DNA of 64,000 bases from Diadophis punctatus similis (GCA_023053685.1 JALIGW010000004.1:86196249-86260248); one strand, 5' to 3'. Positions 1 to 13,533 are shown, counted from the stretch's first letter. Numbers and translations: made by a program. Notes: generated from the letters alone by a model not told the origin.

Positions 1-174
1 AGAGAGAAAAATCTTGAATTTGTGCACGGTGGAATTAGCCTTAAAATATAATATAGTATCAGAGTTTCACCTCCCCTTCTATCTTTCTCAGATCACCCTG
101 CTGAAATGTCATAAGATCTCCACCCTCCCTCAGTACTAATAAATGCCAGGGATCACTAGATTTCTCAGGTGGTC

Positions 175-335
175 CTTGACTTACGATCACACCTGGGGAC
201 CAGAAACTGTAATTCCATTGTAAGTCATTGTGATCATAAGTTGAGTCATGGAGTGGTAAGTTGACTCATGCTGCCCTACATTGAGTCATGCCATTGTAAG
301 TGCAAATCCAGCTTAGAGCATTGTATTTTTGTTTT
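175..335. repeat. Decayed squamate interspersed repeat
   Basis: The text runs from ggtccttgacttacgatcac through several copies of a TTGAGTCATG-like phrase. It resembles a common squamate repeat that begins with AGTCCTTGACTTACAACC; a related decayed copy is near 15470-15710. The family class is unknown to me. Confidence 0.4.
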
Positions 336-404
336 TGGCTGGAAATTGCCAGAAAATGTCACAAATCATAATCACATATGACCCTGGGTTGCTGCAAACC
401 AGAG

Positions 405-735
405 ATGTTTAGTCTACAAAAGAGACAATTGAGAGGAGATACGGCAGCACTTTTCCAATATCCGGAGTTGTTCCAGGAAGTAGACTTACAGAACAAAACC
501 AGCGGGTTAAAACTAGAAGGAAGAAAGTTGCTGTCAGGAAGAGTTTCCTTACTCTACAACCTACCACTCCGTGAAATTGGCTGCTTCGTGACTTTTTTTT
601 TTTTTTTTTTTTTTTGCTGGAAGCCTAGAGACAAGCTGGATGCTTGTTTCCAGAGACCTCTGTTGGACTTTGCACTGAACAGAGGGTTAAACTCTAAGGT
701 CACTTCCAACACTGGGATTTTATTGCATAGTAGAG
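405..735 (+). mobile_element. CR1 LINE fragment, decayed
   Basis: A translated piece, SLQKRQLRGDTAALFQY, matches the CR1 endonuclease/RT protein C-terminus where other copies read SLEKRRLRGD..AVFQY. The stretch ends with a phrase like the CR1 3' end (aaggtcacttccaac). A 27-base poly-T run at 593 interrupts it. It is an old non-functional copy. Confidence 0.55.
593..616. repeat. Poly-T tract
   Basis: This is an uninterrupted run of T within the decayed CR1 fragment. It is low-complexity sequence with no further signal. Confidence 0.9.
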
Positions 736-1400
736 ATTGATATGATCCTGTTTAGGTGAAAAATTCATAAGGGAGAAGGTTTTCTCCTCTCAAAATACTT
801 GAACCAGGGCCAGTCAATGAAACTGAATTGTGGAAAAGCAAGACTAGATAAAAGGAAGCATTTGTTCACTTGGTGCATAAATAACTTATTCTTTCACCAT
901 CCTAGGATTCAGCAGTGTTCCCAATTGGGACAATGTTCAAAGAATGAAATAAATACATAGCACTAAGACAATTTAAAGCTATGGTCCTTGAGGGCTATCT
1001 AAGCCATCCAGCCACAGTGGCAGGGGGTTCTCACCAGCAGGTCAAGGACAAATAGGAAGAGGCCGTGGCGTCTATATTCTGCCTATGGATTCTCACTGGT
1101 GTATAGCTGGCTTCCTTAAATAGGTCCATGTAGGACAGTGGTTGGAATGTTGGATTAGGACTACTGGGATAGATTTAAGTTTCCACCATGGAGTTCACCA
1201 AACATCTCTAAACATTAGCTCAACATGATTCACAAGGATAATTATGAAGATATACTTAGAGATGTCTCAAACTCTCGATATATTTTACAAATATATATTA
1301 TTGCTATTTCAATTTTGTCATTATTTGATTGAGCTACATTTGATCTAACATAATATAGAAAAATAAAAAATGACATGGGAACTTTACCAAAACTAGGTTG

Positions 1401-1543
<143 letters not shown>

Positions 1544-3410
1544 AAGCCATTTTAGAACATTATTTAGAATGAGGTAGTCACTTTTTTCAGCTTCCTAACA
1601 TAAAGGGATAATTTGACTCATAGGACATTCAGTTAAATCCCATCTTCAGATCCACTTGAGGCATCAAATGTAGGTTTGAAATATTGTTGTAACTTGGGCA
1701 AAGCTGAGAGGAATGGCTACTCTGGGCATGGTTTGATACTGAAAGCAGAATTCATTCAGACAATTATATCACCAATCTTGTGGTTGGGTTCATATCTCAC
1801 ACTTTTGCTAAAATGTGTTTAGGCAGGTTCATTTGGGAGAAGAGTTGCATGTTTTTCTCCAAAGAGACTAAGCTGTTGGCCCCAAAATTAAATCTTCAGG
1901 TGTGCTGGACTCCTTGATATTTAGTAACAACTTACTCTTGAAATATTTTTTAACTGTTACTATTTTCAAGATGGAGTAAAAGGGCTATGCTGGTTTTTCC
2001 TTCCATCATACTATGTGTCTAAACTTGGTTCAGGGGGAGCATTTTAAAATATAGTTTACAGTTGTGCAATGAAACCTTGTAAGTTATCCACCTGAAATGT
2101 TCTCTATTGCCTTCAAATGAAGCCACCATCTGTGTTGTTTTATCACTCTGCTAAAAGGTGAAACAGCTAGGTCTTTGGGTATTTCTGTATTACAACAATG
2201 CCCATGTTTTTGTTGATACAAATCTATTTGATCAAATTTATCTTGTCTTTGAATCTCACATTTCAAGTGAAATTTGACTTTTTGGTAGCCTCTAGTCACT
2301 GGACGTGCTTGCTTTGGCAGAATACTTGGCTACAGGGCAGGGATCAAGGAGAATCCTCTGTCTTTTGTAACTGGATGATAGAAGCATCCGGCAAAGGGCT
2401 GTTTTTAAAAAGATTCAGAAATTGTCAACATTTTGGCTTGACTGAAAGAAGATTTATTTTTATACCTGTTTGTCTTTTGGAAACTGTCCCTCCGATGAAC
2501 TAAAGAAATGTTCAGAGAGGTGATGACAATCAAATTTACATGGACAGAAACAAGATTGAAACTTGAAGCAAAAGAGCAACTTGTCATTCAATAAAGTATC
2601 AACAGAGAGAAAGGCAACACCTATATTGTAGTTTAAGTAAAATAAACCCTGAAAATTACAAAAAGTACATTTTGTGAAAGAATCCATTTCAGAAAACCCC
2701 ATTGCAGTCTCATAATCGTATTTATTGAGAAATATTATATCTTGAGGCAAAGCAATGATGATGGAAAAATTAGTGTGACTGGCAGCTACCACTTGCTGGT
2801 ATTAAGCAAGTTCTAACACAGGCATCTAATATCGGCTCCTGTTATTCTAAGTAGTTGGAACTATTCCAGTTCTCATTTCAAAACAAAACATGTAAATGGT
2901 ACTGGTTCATGATCTGTGACTGTGCGCCATACTTTGCTGTGTGGGTGTGGGTGTGGGTGTGTGGAAGCAGAGATTACAGAGACCAAAAAATATAGTAAAT
3001 AAGACGACTGCAGCTCTTTGTAACTTTGCTTAGATGGGCGTTTGAAGGGAAGTGTTCTCTCAAGGCTTCTTGGCGACCTTCTCCTCTGAAAATGAAGAGG
3101 TTATGGTACTTATTTGCTGCTCATCTGTGCATTGGCATAAATCTATCTACACAGTGGCGTTTCTGGGTTTTTCCTATGTCCTAATGCCAGAAGAGACTGA
3201 GGGTCTCCTGGCATTGAGCTGAACAGAGTTCGATCCATCTTTGAGTCAGAAGGAAACTGGATAGGCATGAAATTGGCAGACTTCTATACCGAATATTTGA
3301 TGCTCCTATTGTTGGCATCCCTGGTGCAATGATAGGTGAGAAAGACTTTGAGAAGCCAGCTGAGGAGATGCTGCTTAGGTCAGATGGCCAGATAATCAAC
3401 CAGTCAGTCA

Positions 3411-3510
3411 GTCAGAACAGAGCTGGAAGGGACCTTCGGGGTCTTTTAGGACAACCTCCTGCTCAAGCAGGAGACCCTCGGCCATTCCAGACAAGCGACG
3501 AGTGAAATGA
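3411..3510 (-). mobile_element. CR1 LINE 3' end
   Basis: On the minus strand this reads as the CR1 3' terminus: agagctggaagggaccttcg on the plus strand is the complement of the ..GGTCCCTTCCAGCTCT terminal phrase, followed by the complement of GTCTCCTGCTTGAGCAGGAGG. The 5' continuation to about 3640 is too decayed to assign. Confidence 0.75.
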
Positions 3511-4179
3511 CAGCATTTCAGACAGTCTGAAAGGGACAGCAGAGCCCAGAGCTGAACAACGGGTGGAAAAAGAGGGCCAGAAGGGACCCTCCCTAGTTTA
3601 TTGGCCTGTAAAAGAGACAGGCCGGAGATTTGTACTTGCAAGATTCTGTTAATGTATTCTTACAATGAAATAGAATTAGCACATCCGGTCACGTTTCTTG
3701 TCTGATTTATCTGGGAAGGCTGACAATTGCGAAGGATTCTGTAGTGTATCCTCCTGTTTTTCCACCATTTCTTCATTTTAAATAAATCATTATTCAATTT
3801 AATAAAGAATTATATTTTTGACTTGGCATGCATTTTCCTGCCTTCCTAGGCTGGCAAGTGGAGAATGTTTCTATCACATTAGCAGTAGTTTATATCATCC
3901 CGCAGCTTAAGTGGCATCAAAGGTCAATTATAAATTCAGTGCATCACTCAGCTGTAAATGCCATGCATTATAGAAAAGTTAATATAGTGGCACATTAAAA
4001 CTAAAGTTTGTTCTTCCAGTTTTGGGTTCTAGAATGGCTGTTAACCAAGGGACAGAGGTCTGAAAAATGCTGCCTAAATAAATTAAGAAGCTCCATATGG
4101 TTGTTACTCATCTATTTACTTATTAGACCCAAGGTCATTGTTCTTTACATTAACAATATTTTTTTCTTTTGTCCTACAG

Positions 4180-4337
4180 AAATGTATGAATCCAGCAATA
4201 TAGCTACTTTCCATGGACTGGTCAATAGTTCTAGTTACCACACATTCCTTTTGGATGAGGAACGGAGTAGACTCTATGTGGGAGCAAAGGACCACATATT
4301 TTCTTTCAACCTAGTCAACTTCAAGGATTTTCAAACG
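4180..4337 (+). CDS. SEMA3A: SEMA3A internal coding exon (start of sema domain)
   Basis: This exon encodes 52 complete codons after a split Glu codon whose first base must come from the upstream exon. It reads EMYESSNIATFHGLVNSS, then SYHTFLLDEERSRLYVGAKD, then HIFSFNLVNFKDFQT. It is nearly the same as the semaphorin-3A N-terminus, which has LLDEERSRLYVGAKDHIFSF; SEMA3C and SEMA3D differ clearly here. Semaphorin-3A is a secreted axon-guidance cue that signals through neuropilin-1 and plexin-A receptors. The segment forms the first strands of the sema beta-propeller. The N-S-S sequon is a likely glycosylation site. The acceptor is ctacag and the reading phase fits; the donor gtactt after ACG is weak. 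The last codon is Thr where human SEMA3A has Lys. The open frame continues upstream and downstream into intron, so the splice sites and homology set the borders. Confidence 0.95.
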
Positions 4338-4729
4338 GTACTTTTCATCTCTTTTCATCTTTAGATGTATGTCGATGTATGTAAGATCGGTGATACCGGT
4401 GTGGTATGAAGCTGAATGTTGAGCCACTTAGTTATGCAGGTCCTTTTGCAATATTACAAATGCTCATAAAAAATTATTTGGCATTGGTAGAATATGTGAA
4501 CCCATTCCAAGACATGCAGAAGACGGAAAAGCTGAGCAGGTTATAGAGTAGTTTCCTTTTCTCTTTGGTCTTCTACATTTTGTATCACTGTAGTTGGAAT
4601 TTCACCTGCACAAAGTCAGTTTGGGCAAATGACCGCTTTGAGTAAGATTTTCAGACTGAATTGCAGAATTGGTTTGATGAGTTGAATTTTAAAAAGTGCA
4701 TTCAAAGTAATTCAAAGATTAGATGGACT

Positions 4730-5125
4730 TTTGCCCAAATACCCTAACGCTTGTAGAGTTGGATTCGAATGCCTGAAGAATGCTCAGAAGATTCACACGT
4801 TCTCTGCCCTCCCCAGAGGGCAGGAGCAGAACTGGTGGATCAAAACTACAAAGAAGTAGGCTCAGACTAGATGTCAGAAGGAACTTTCTAACTAGTAGGT
4901 AGAAATTTGTCAGAAGGAGATCCAACTAAGGAGAAAGTTTCTTACTGACAGTGAGAACAATTCATCAATGGAGCAGTTTTCTTGCCAGAGTTGTGAGTGC
5001 TCCATCGCTCAAGGTTTTCAAGAACAGACTGGACAGCTGTCTGCCTGGGATGGTGTATAAGGGATGTCTGCCTTGAGCAGCTCCAAGGTCCCTTCCAGGC
5101 CTAGGATTCCATGACGGCATGAGCT
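4730..5125 (+). mobile_element. CR1 LINE 3' fragment
   Basis: The segment carries decayed equivalents of the CR1 C-terminal coding region (gaaggaactttctaactag, then gtgagtgctccatcgctcaa and gttttcaagaacagactgga) and ends with ccaaggtcccttccaggcct, a CR1-type 3' end. Several indels break the frame. Confidence 0.7.
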
Positions 5126-7041
5126 TTCAACCAGTGGAACAGCCGCCACATGAGGGCAAAGGTTTTCCATGACTAGAGGTCTGCAGATAGAGGCTGCACG
5201 GTGTCCTGCCAGGGATGCTCTAGTGGATCCTACACCAAAGTGGACATTTGAAAAGGTGATGTCTAAGCTTACTCTTCCAACTCTACAATTAAAATTATTC
5301 AGTTGAGTTTACTTGACTTCTGAATCACAAAATTCAAATGGACTCTTTGAATCAAATTGCAAATGTGAATCTACTCTTGGTTGATTCAGGCAAAAGGGAT
5401 GACAGAACAGGGGTGTTCCGTTTCTAACTGTTGAAAAAACAAACACAAAACTTCAAGAGAGAGGAAAGGAACGTTTCCTCCACCAGAGCCTCCATGCAGC
5501 ATCCTGGGAATCTCACAGATTTTATCTTCATCAGTTCCTGATGTTGGGCACCAGATTAATTGATACACATCCAATCCAGTGAATGGTGATCATTCATCAG
5601 ATGTCCAAAATCCATTTTGTTCACATATAGAAGGAAAATACAGATGATAAAGGCCAGAGACAGTTGAAAGCACTAAATTATATAAAGACAATGAATCTGA
5701 TTTAATTCTTCATTTTATCACTTCAGATGCTTCCATCCAGAAGATCAAAGCTATGAATAAATCATTATAGATGGAATATTGATGGCAGCAACATGATGGA
5801 CAATTTTGGATTTGATTGAAAACAGAGATTTAGGTTGGAAGCTAATAGACATTTCATTATGAAAGCATATGTGTAAATAAAACATTAACGATATGCATAG
5901 CATAACTATATTTTCATGAATCCTCAATCAAGAACTATTGCTTTAAAACTGGCAAGGTTAGTTCTACTTTGTGTTAATCCATGGCCCATTAATTCCTTGA
6001 ACGATAAACTATTTTTCCCCAAGTCCTGAGTGAAGATTTGTATTCTCTGAAGATCAAGATCCAAGTAAAATTGACCATTTCCTATGAACAACCATAAAAG
6101 AAATGAGTTATTTATTTGGATGTTCTGTGAGGCTCAGGCTGTAATGCAGAAACATCTGGAATCATTAGAGAAACAGACTACTGCTGTAAGTAAAAAAAAA
6201 GGGATAAACAATTTAGGGTGAATTCACACATGTTCACACCTGTGTGATGGCCCCAGATAGTGAGTGGGTAAATGCATGGACCATAGACCTTGATGGAAAA
6301 GGTGCCCTGGTTCCTTACTGAGATACTGGATGTAAGAAAACCAATTGGGATTGTTGGTCCTTGGCCCAATTTGCAGTTTTTACACAGTGTGGTCCAAGAT
6401 GCCTGGACTCCTCCTTCCGCACAGCTTCAGACCTTCCTAAAAATACTCGTGTATTTTGTTAGCAATGTTGCAGTCTCACAATCCATCATGAAACCTGCAG
6501 TTGCCTTTGCTATCATTTGCCCTAATGACCTTAAATGAACTTCTTCCTGCTTTATCTGCAAATTGATTTAAGATTAAGGTGAAAGTCCAACCACATGGCC
6601 CATTTATATTGCATGATGTTGAAATTTGATCATGTTTTATTCTATGTGCAATTCTAAAAGCTTTTTAGAAGACATAAATAATTAACTAAAAGGGGTTTGG
6701 GGGCTTTTGCACTAGAAGATGAAATTGATTGTTAAGAATTAATCCCAAACATAACCAGAAATGAAATTGTGAATCGCTGTGGAATAATTGGGAGAAACCT
6801 GTGAGGGTAGCAACCTCAGAGCATCTTTAATGCAGGAGATGACTTCTAGTTGGTGCCCCCAACATGGTTTCTTCCGCAGGACCCTTTTTCCAGAATCTAC
6901 AATCCAGCAAGAAAGAATTATTTTTTTCCTCTTTTTATGTTGGTATTTATCATCCATTCACAACTCAGAAATCTCCAGCACATTTAGAAATGACAGTTCT
7001 AGATTTTGTTTGATCACTGTGCTGTAGTGGGTTTTGGGTTT

Positions 7042-7086
7042 ATGGATGGATGGATGGATGGATGAAGAGGGAGGGAGGGAGGGAGG

Positions 7087-7183
<97 letters not shown>
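7042..7183. repeat. Compound microsatellite (ATGG)n-(GGGA)n-(GA)n
   Basis: Three blocks follow in order: ATGG units, GGGA units, then about 45 GA units. It lies 450 bases before the 21-codon SEMA3A exon. Confidence 0.97.
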
Positions 7184-7184
<1 letters not shown>

Positions 7185-7631
7185 CAGTATGTTGTCTATG
7201 TATAGAATAATCCACTTACTTGATTCCTTGCTTGCATAATTTTATATAGTTTTTCCTTTCCTCTTTTATTTTCTTTTACCTGAGTGTACTATATTCTGGC
7301 CATCTGCTCTCTAACTATAAATAAAATATTACTGTGGTTGTTAAGGTACAAAATGTGGTGTGTCGTGCCTGCCTTTGTTTGTGACATCATGTGTTCTAGG
7401 CCATCTAGGAAAACAAGACCATCTTTGATTCAAAATGCACCCCTCCGTTGTCCCATCCACCATTTTCTAAAGAAACGTACACGGCAGGCCTATCATGATG
7501 AAGTGAACAAATCATAAAGGGAGTCCCTTTAGAGAAAGAAATAATCCTAAAAAGAGCAAGCATGTCCTGGTTTGAGATGACAGGTCTGGATTGCTAAGTG
7601 ACATGATGCCATTTTGACTTCACCCCCTTAG

Positions 7632-7694
7632 ATTGCTTGGCCTGTGTCTCACAGTCGGCGGGATGAATGCAAGTGGGCTGGAAAAGATGTTCTG
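7632..7694 (+). CDS. SEMA3A: SEMA3A internal coding exon (21 codons)
   Basis: The exon encodes IAWPVSHSRRDECKWAGKDV followed by L, which matches the semaphorin-3A segment IVWPVSYTRRDECKWAGKDIL. It is phase 0 at both ends, with acceptor ccttag and a strong donor gtaagt. The Cys in DECK is the first of the conserved sema-domain cysteines and in the family pairs with the Cys at the start of the next exon. The 63 nt length is typical for this class 3 semaphorin exon. The open frame runs past the donor into intron for another 100 codons, but that extension has no similarity to the family and is not coding. Confidence 0.96.
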
Positions 7695-8572
7695 GTAAGT
7701 AGAAACCTTTATGAAATCTCCCACTTCTCCTTGACCAGCCTGGTCAGTATTTTGTGGCCTTTTAAAAGCTTTGGTTTGCACTCACTGGCTGCCTTTTTCC
7801 TAAAGAATGTCAAGCTTGGACATCGGTCAAGCTCCATTTTCTCCCCATGCGCTCCTGTGAGGAGGGTAGATTTACATGTAACGGAAGGAGGGAATGAGCA
7901 TATAATTGTCCCCTTATTTAAGAAGTCCTGGGAGCTTGACCTGGTTCCTGTAACCCAGCGGAGGCCCTCAGTCTGCCACCATGGAATAGGCAGCAGGCCT
8001 TTGTGAAGGCAAGGAGAGTCATTAATGTCAAGAAGGCCTCAGGGGGTCTCCCTTGACAAGAACACAGGGACGCCTTCCCCATGCCTTAATTTCCTTCTTC
8101 CTATTGTGGTTGAAAACAGGGGGGGGGGGCATTTATTTTACGCATTCTTTCTCATATCATCACTCTTCCCTCCTCAATCTTTTCAACCCTTCCATTAGAT
8201 AATATGGGAAATTGTGCGGCTGTTGGGTGTGATTGTAATGCTGGCGGAGGATAAATAAATAAAGAGATGGAATTCACTGTAATTATACAGAAACGGAACG
8301 CATTCTTTCAAGACAAAGGGAAAATCACTGTGTTTGCAATGGCAAAAGACAGCCTGGAGCTTGTCCCAAGTGAATCTTTAGAGATGGTTTGGTAAAATAT
8401 TCATAATAGCAGCTGGCAGAAATCTCTGCTCCGTCTCAAGTCGTAAGTGAAATAGAGTCATTAACCAGAATGTGGTTCAGGATCGGGAGTCCAATATTTA
8501 AGATAACAAAGCTGATCTGTATCCACAGAAAGAATTTGCAAAAATTCCTTGAATAAAGAAGGAAGAAGATCA

Positions 8573-8812
8573 TAATAGCAATATAGCAATAGCACTTTAC
8601 TTATATACCGCTTCATAGTGCTTTACAGCCCTCTCTAAGTGGTTTACAGAGTTCAGCATATTGCCCCCAACAATCTGGGTCCTCATTTTACCCACCTCGG
8701 AAGGATGGAAGGCTGAGTCAACCTTGAGCCGGTGAGATTTGAACAGCTGAACTGCTGAACTAGCAGTCAGCCTGCAGTCGCAGCATTTAACCACTGCACC
8801 ACTTCAGCTCTT
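8573..8812 (-). mobile_element. tRNA-derived SINE (squamate MIR/CORE-like)
   Basis: Read on the minus strand, the element begins with GAGCTGAAGTGGTGCAGTGG, which resembles a tRNA A box, and has a B-box-like GTTCAAATCTCACC. The body contains TAAAATGAGGACCCAGATTG and the end contains GCGGTATATAAG. Two relatives occur at 55716 and 59495. It would have been transcribed by RNA polymerase III and moved by a LINE. Confidence 0.85.
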
Positions 8813-8945
8813 CATAAATAATGCAGTGGCCCTCTTTTAAAGATCACGCTGGCTTAACTTCTAAAGAATGAGCCTTATACTTAAGCCAAGTCAACTGCTT
8901 TTCCCCACAAGGAGCAAGAGCTGATGCCTTTTTTGTAAGGTCAGG

Positions 8946-9163
8946 TGTTAGGTTCTCATACTGAAGAGGCAGGAGGCGAGCAAGTGGCTTCAGCTCTTTA
9001 TTAGGTCATGGTGGGAAACAACAGCCCAGACCCCAGTGTGGCTGGGGTTTAAATAGGATAGCCCTGGCTTGGACCAGGACCAATCAGGAGCAGCCTGTTG
9101 GTGACAATCAGCTGGACCAGAGTGGGAACTTCCAGCCTAATATGTAGATGTAGGGACATAACA
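8946..9163 (-). mobile_element. Solo LTR of a retrotransposon
   Basis: The 218 bp unit has short inverted termini TGTTA..TAACA. Read on the minus strand it holds, in order, a reversed CCAAT box (GATTGG), a TATA-like TATTTAAA, and an AATAAA polyadenylation signal about 60 bases before the end. Flanks tcagg and tcaag agree in 4 of 5 bases, as for a 5 bp target duplication. No internal coding part is adjacent, so it is probably a recombined single LTR. The superfamily is not determined. Confidence 0.75.
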
Positions 9164-12100
9164 TCAAGTTTTACGAATAAAGAAAATGAATTCTTCGTTT
9201 TGGCCCCCAAAGAAAAAATAAAAAGTAATATTCAGTAGACTTTCTCTTTCATTACTATCAAGGAGAAAATGGGAAATAGGACCTAAAGAACATTTAAATC
9301 AATATAGTGAAGGTATTCTTATGACGATAAGTATTTTGCATGTTTGAATGCCTAGAAGTTAATAAATCACAAATTGGGGGGGGGAGGGTGTTTAACATTT
9401 TTTTTATTTAAAAGAAGTAATTATGAATCTCAATTATTAATCATTCTATGCTGAGCAACTTTCTCAGCAATAGCCCTTTGCAACCGCTTTATTGCTTATA
9501 TGAACTAAATATGAACAGTAACGACATATGTAGGGTGCATGAACCCCACTGGTGACCTCGGTCGTGACCTGAGATTGAAAGGTAACTCTGCTGGCTAGCA
9601 GGCTGGCTAGCAGGCTGTGGTTTCACTCTGCTGGAGTCCATCGGATGCCTTCCCCGTTAACGTCAATCACGGAGTGCCATGAAATTGATATTGTTGGGGA
9701 TCTAACATTTCAAGGGTCCCCCCAGACACTGATAAATATGGAGGCTCCCCGACAGTGCAGCCGGGTTTTGTTTTGGTTTTCAAAAAAGAGAGTTAACAGT
9801 TAGGAGGAAATGAAAATGTGGATGGGCCACCCCGTTTCTCAGATTTCTGTAATGCAACCACTCACCTCCGTGGGAAATGTTATCCAATGTGCTGAGTTGT
9901 GTTGTACTGGGGATGTGTTAAGAACATTCCAGTTTGAGTCATTGATTTGATTCTGTTTGACCCACATTTCTGATCTGATTCATAAAAACTGATCCAACCT
10001 GATCTAGATGCCCAAATCAGATCAGTGCACCAAATCACTCCAAGAAAAAGAAATATTTCTGGCCATGCAAAAAAATGCCCCAAAATCCTTCCAAAGGATT
10101 TGATGTTAGACAGGCACTGAGAAGACCTGGATCCTGGTCACCTGTCAACCAGGGGAGCCCCATGAGCGATCTTTGGCCAGTCCCTCTCTCTAAGCCCACG
10201 CTACCCTTGCCGGGTAGGCAGAATAGCCAGCAAGCATACCTAATACCTCCAATTTTCTCCATACTAGCAGCCTTGTGAGTTGACTGCAACAGAATATCTA
10301 TACATGAATTAATATTGGGAAAATCATGTATGCATAACATTCAAAATGCATAGCTTTCAACTCATAAAATCCTTTCTTATTTATAGAGAAGTGGCCAACC
10401 TCTGTTGCGTCTATGGTGCTTATTAGCTTTTTTTCCTATGCTTTGTGGGTTTGTGTGAGTGTGCATGTGGGCATGCATGTAAACCTTGTAATTGGCCATT
10501 CAGAAATGAAACCTTTGGGGTGCTTTGTCACTGATCAACTTGTGCATCATGGATACAAAAGCTGTTTTATGAATATTTATATTCTGCCTTCCAATTTAAT
10601 AGTCCTCAGAGTTGGTCATCATTCATAATTCATCACACGCATACACACATACACATACACATACACACACCAAACACAAACCCACACCAATCACAACCCC
10701 CTGGGCCCCTGCTTTCTTGTGCTTTCTTGCAAGGAAAACCAGTGGAGCATCTTTCTTTCACCAAGGATTAGAAGCCAGATAATCTTAATGCTTTTCCTTG
10801 GGGGTGGGAAACTGGTTTGTGGGTAAAGCCAAGATATTTACCTTTGCTGCCTCGCAATCTTTGTTTCCGATCTTCGCAGACCCTGCTTCCAAAATAAAAC
10901 AAGACCAAATAATTCAGCACCCGACCTTTAATCCACTGTGAATTAAGAATCTTTCATCTCTTTGAGTCTATGTTTGCACTTGGTTGCCAAAATCCTCATG
11001 TTTAACTAATGTTTTCCCAGATACGTGGAACAGAAATTTGGATCTGAGATTACTGGATTCCTTTATGGAACATTTATAAATATTGTTTTATAACAATTGT
11101 TTACAGTATTGATTGGGGCTCTTCAGATGAATCAGAAGCTCTGAATCAGATCCAAAGCTTCAAATGGATTTAGGAAATCAAATTGATGGATTGATTCAGT
11201 TCATCAAGTCGACTGCATCCAAATTGGTTGGGAGTGACGGAAATGTGATGCTTTTCATAAACGGAGTTGGACTTGACCCAACTATATATATACATAGAGA
11301 GAGAAGTCTTTGTATTAAAGTCTTGAAGGCTTTTTTTAAAATGATAAAGTGATTGCTGAAATCCATTACTGCTTCACAAATACACATGTACTGCTTCGTT
11401 TCTAAGTTTGTCAGTGGAGGCCCTTGCCTGAATGTGATGTCAGGGAAATGACTATCATTGTTCTTTCCATTAAGTCAGCCCTGGTTTAGTGCCAGCCTTC
11501 TTAATCCCTAAAATGTGCTAAGCTCAGAATGTCACGAGAATATCCCGATGCCAGCATGAGAAACTGGAGTCTTCTATCCCATCTTAAATAGTAAGAGTCA
11601 TCACAAAATTCAATATCAGGATTGCAGCTTCTTTCAGTGTTAGGAAGAGAAAAACAGAGGAATATAAAACACGCCCAACCTTTCATGCTTCAGCCTGGGA
11701 AGAATCAGTGCAGCTGAGGGACCCACTCCGGGTTTCTGTCCAGAACAATTATAACAGGTTAAATTGTCCAAACTGTACCCAGGAGGTTTAACTTTGTTGC
11801 TCAAGAAAATTAACTGTTACAAAAGGATGTTTACATAATAGGAGGCTCACACACAGCTTGCAAAGAAGTTGAAATAGATACAAGAGAGATGTGTAAGAAA
11901 GTAAGGACTACTTGTGCCATATATGATGGCAGGCACTGTAACTATACATGGGCTGTGCAGATTATCTAAGACTCAATTCAAGTTTGTGATTCGGTTTAAG
12001 TATAAAATAAAAATTATCCGTGCACCTTCTGTACAGAACTCCATTGGAGCTTCAAACATCTTTCAGTTCAGGATATCAAAGTGATTACCTTTGCAATATC

Positions 12101-13533
12101 ATGGCAACCCCTAATCCCATGTCAACGTCTACCACAAAACCTATTTGTGGGGATAATTCTCCTTCATGAGACGCGTTCCTCTTGGATCCAGCCTGTCTTT
12201 GTGTGAGAAGATCTAAGCACACATGGAGTACTGGCCAGGGTGCGGTGAGATCCCTTGTTTGACAGTCACGTGGACCGAAGGGGATGTGCCCCATATACCC
12301 TTTTTGGCGACTAGCTGTGTAAGGTAGCACTCACAACTTTTGCAACAAGAAGCCTGGGTTACAGGACCCAGCTTCATGGATGCTCCAGAGATGACATGGC
12401 GTCCATCACTTTGAAATGCCCTTGTTGGCCTTCAGTTCATGTGTACATTTGGGCAGAAGGAGGCTTCCAGTATTCCTTCTAGTGAGATAAGAAGCTGATG
12501 CTTTTATTTGTTTTCATTTGGCGTGATTCACATGCAGGGCACGGCCTCAAAGCCAATGTCTCCCGATGTGAACATGATGCAGGTCTCCAAAGCGAGAGCT
12601 ATAATTGTGTACAATTAGAGCAGAGGTGTGTGTCTACTCAAAAGTAAATCCCATTGATTTTACAAAGGTTACTCCACTCTTCTGAAGCCAGGTGATGTCT
12701 CAGAAAGTATCTTTAACTTTTAAAAGCATTGGTTGTACTGTGAAGAAAAGAAAATGTGCAGATTTATGCAAGCAAAGAGTTAATTGATGCTCTTTCTATT
12801 TTGAGGCCAAGTAACCTCATCTCTGTTGCAATAAAACTTACCTCTGCTTCCGGCCTCACTTTGCCTCTTCTGGATTAACTGATTTCCACAGCTTTGGAAC
12901 CTCTGAGGATCTTAGAGGCATGTTTGAAAAAGCAACTTGGCAACTCTTGTTTAAACAAATCTGACTTGATGCCAGATCTTAATTGAAGAGAAACTTTAAA
13001 CTTCCTTCTATTAAGGTGTTTCGTTCTAATTTTTCCTGTGGGAAAATAAGGAAAAGCAAAATCAAAGTTGCCTTAAACATTCTACAGTTGTGTAGGGAAG
13101 TATATGCAAGCTCATTGTTGCCCTTCTGTGGGGTATTTGTTGAAAACATATAGACATTGCTAAGCAACTGCTTCGCAGAGATTCACAATCTGCTGCTCTC
13201 TTTCAACACTTTGTGTTCCCACTCCCTTTTGGACGGAGAACTTTGAAGTGCATTTATCGCAAATGGCTGCATCTGGAAATCTTTACCGGATATGTAGAAA
13301 CTACCTTGGGATTAAAAGTACTGGCTCATTGATGCAAAATCTGAGTGGTTTATAAACCTGGTCAGGCTGGCAAAAACTGCCTTATGTACTTTTACAGGAG
13401 AATCCCTTAACATGGCATCAGTCATGATCCAAGAAGAACATGGGAGGAGACAAACTCATCATATTCTGTAGAGTAGGCTGCAGAATTTTACTTAATTATG
13501 CCATGTCTACATAATATCAGGATGACTTTCATC

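Larger units (their letters stand above)
4338..7631 (+). other. SEMA3A: SEMA3A intron of 3.3 kb
   Basis: The intron runs from donor gtactt to acceptor ccttag. It holds one CR1 3' fragment near 4730-5130 and the ATGG/GGGA/GA microsatellite block at 7042-7183. The remaining AT-rich sequence (5130-7040) shows no gene or named repeat to me. Confidence 0.85.

Noticed and set aside
7695..8006. Continuation of the exon at 7632 into intron as coding sequence
   Set aside because: The open frame is accidental; the strong gtaagt donor and the homology end at 7694.
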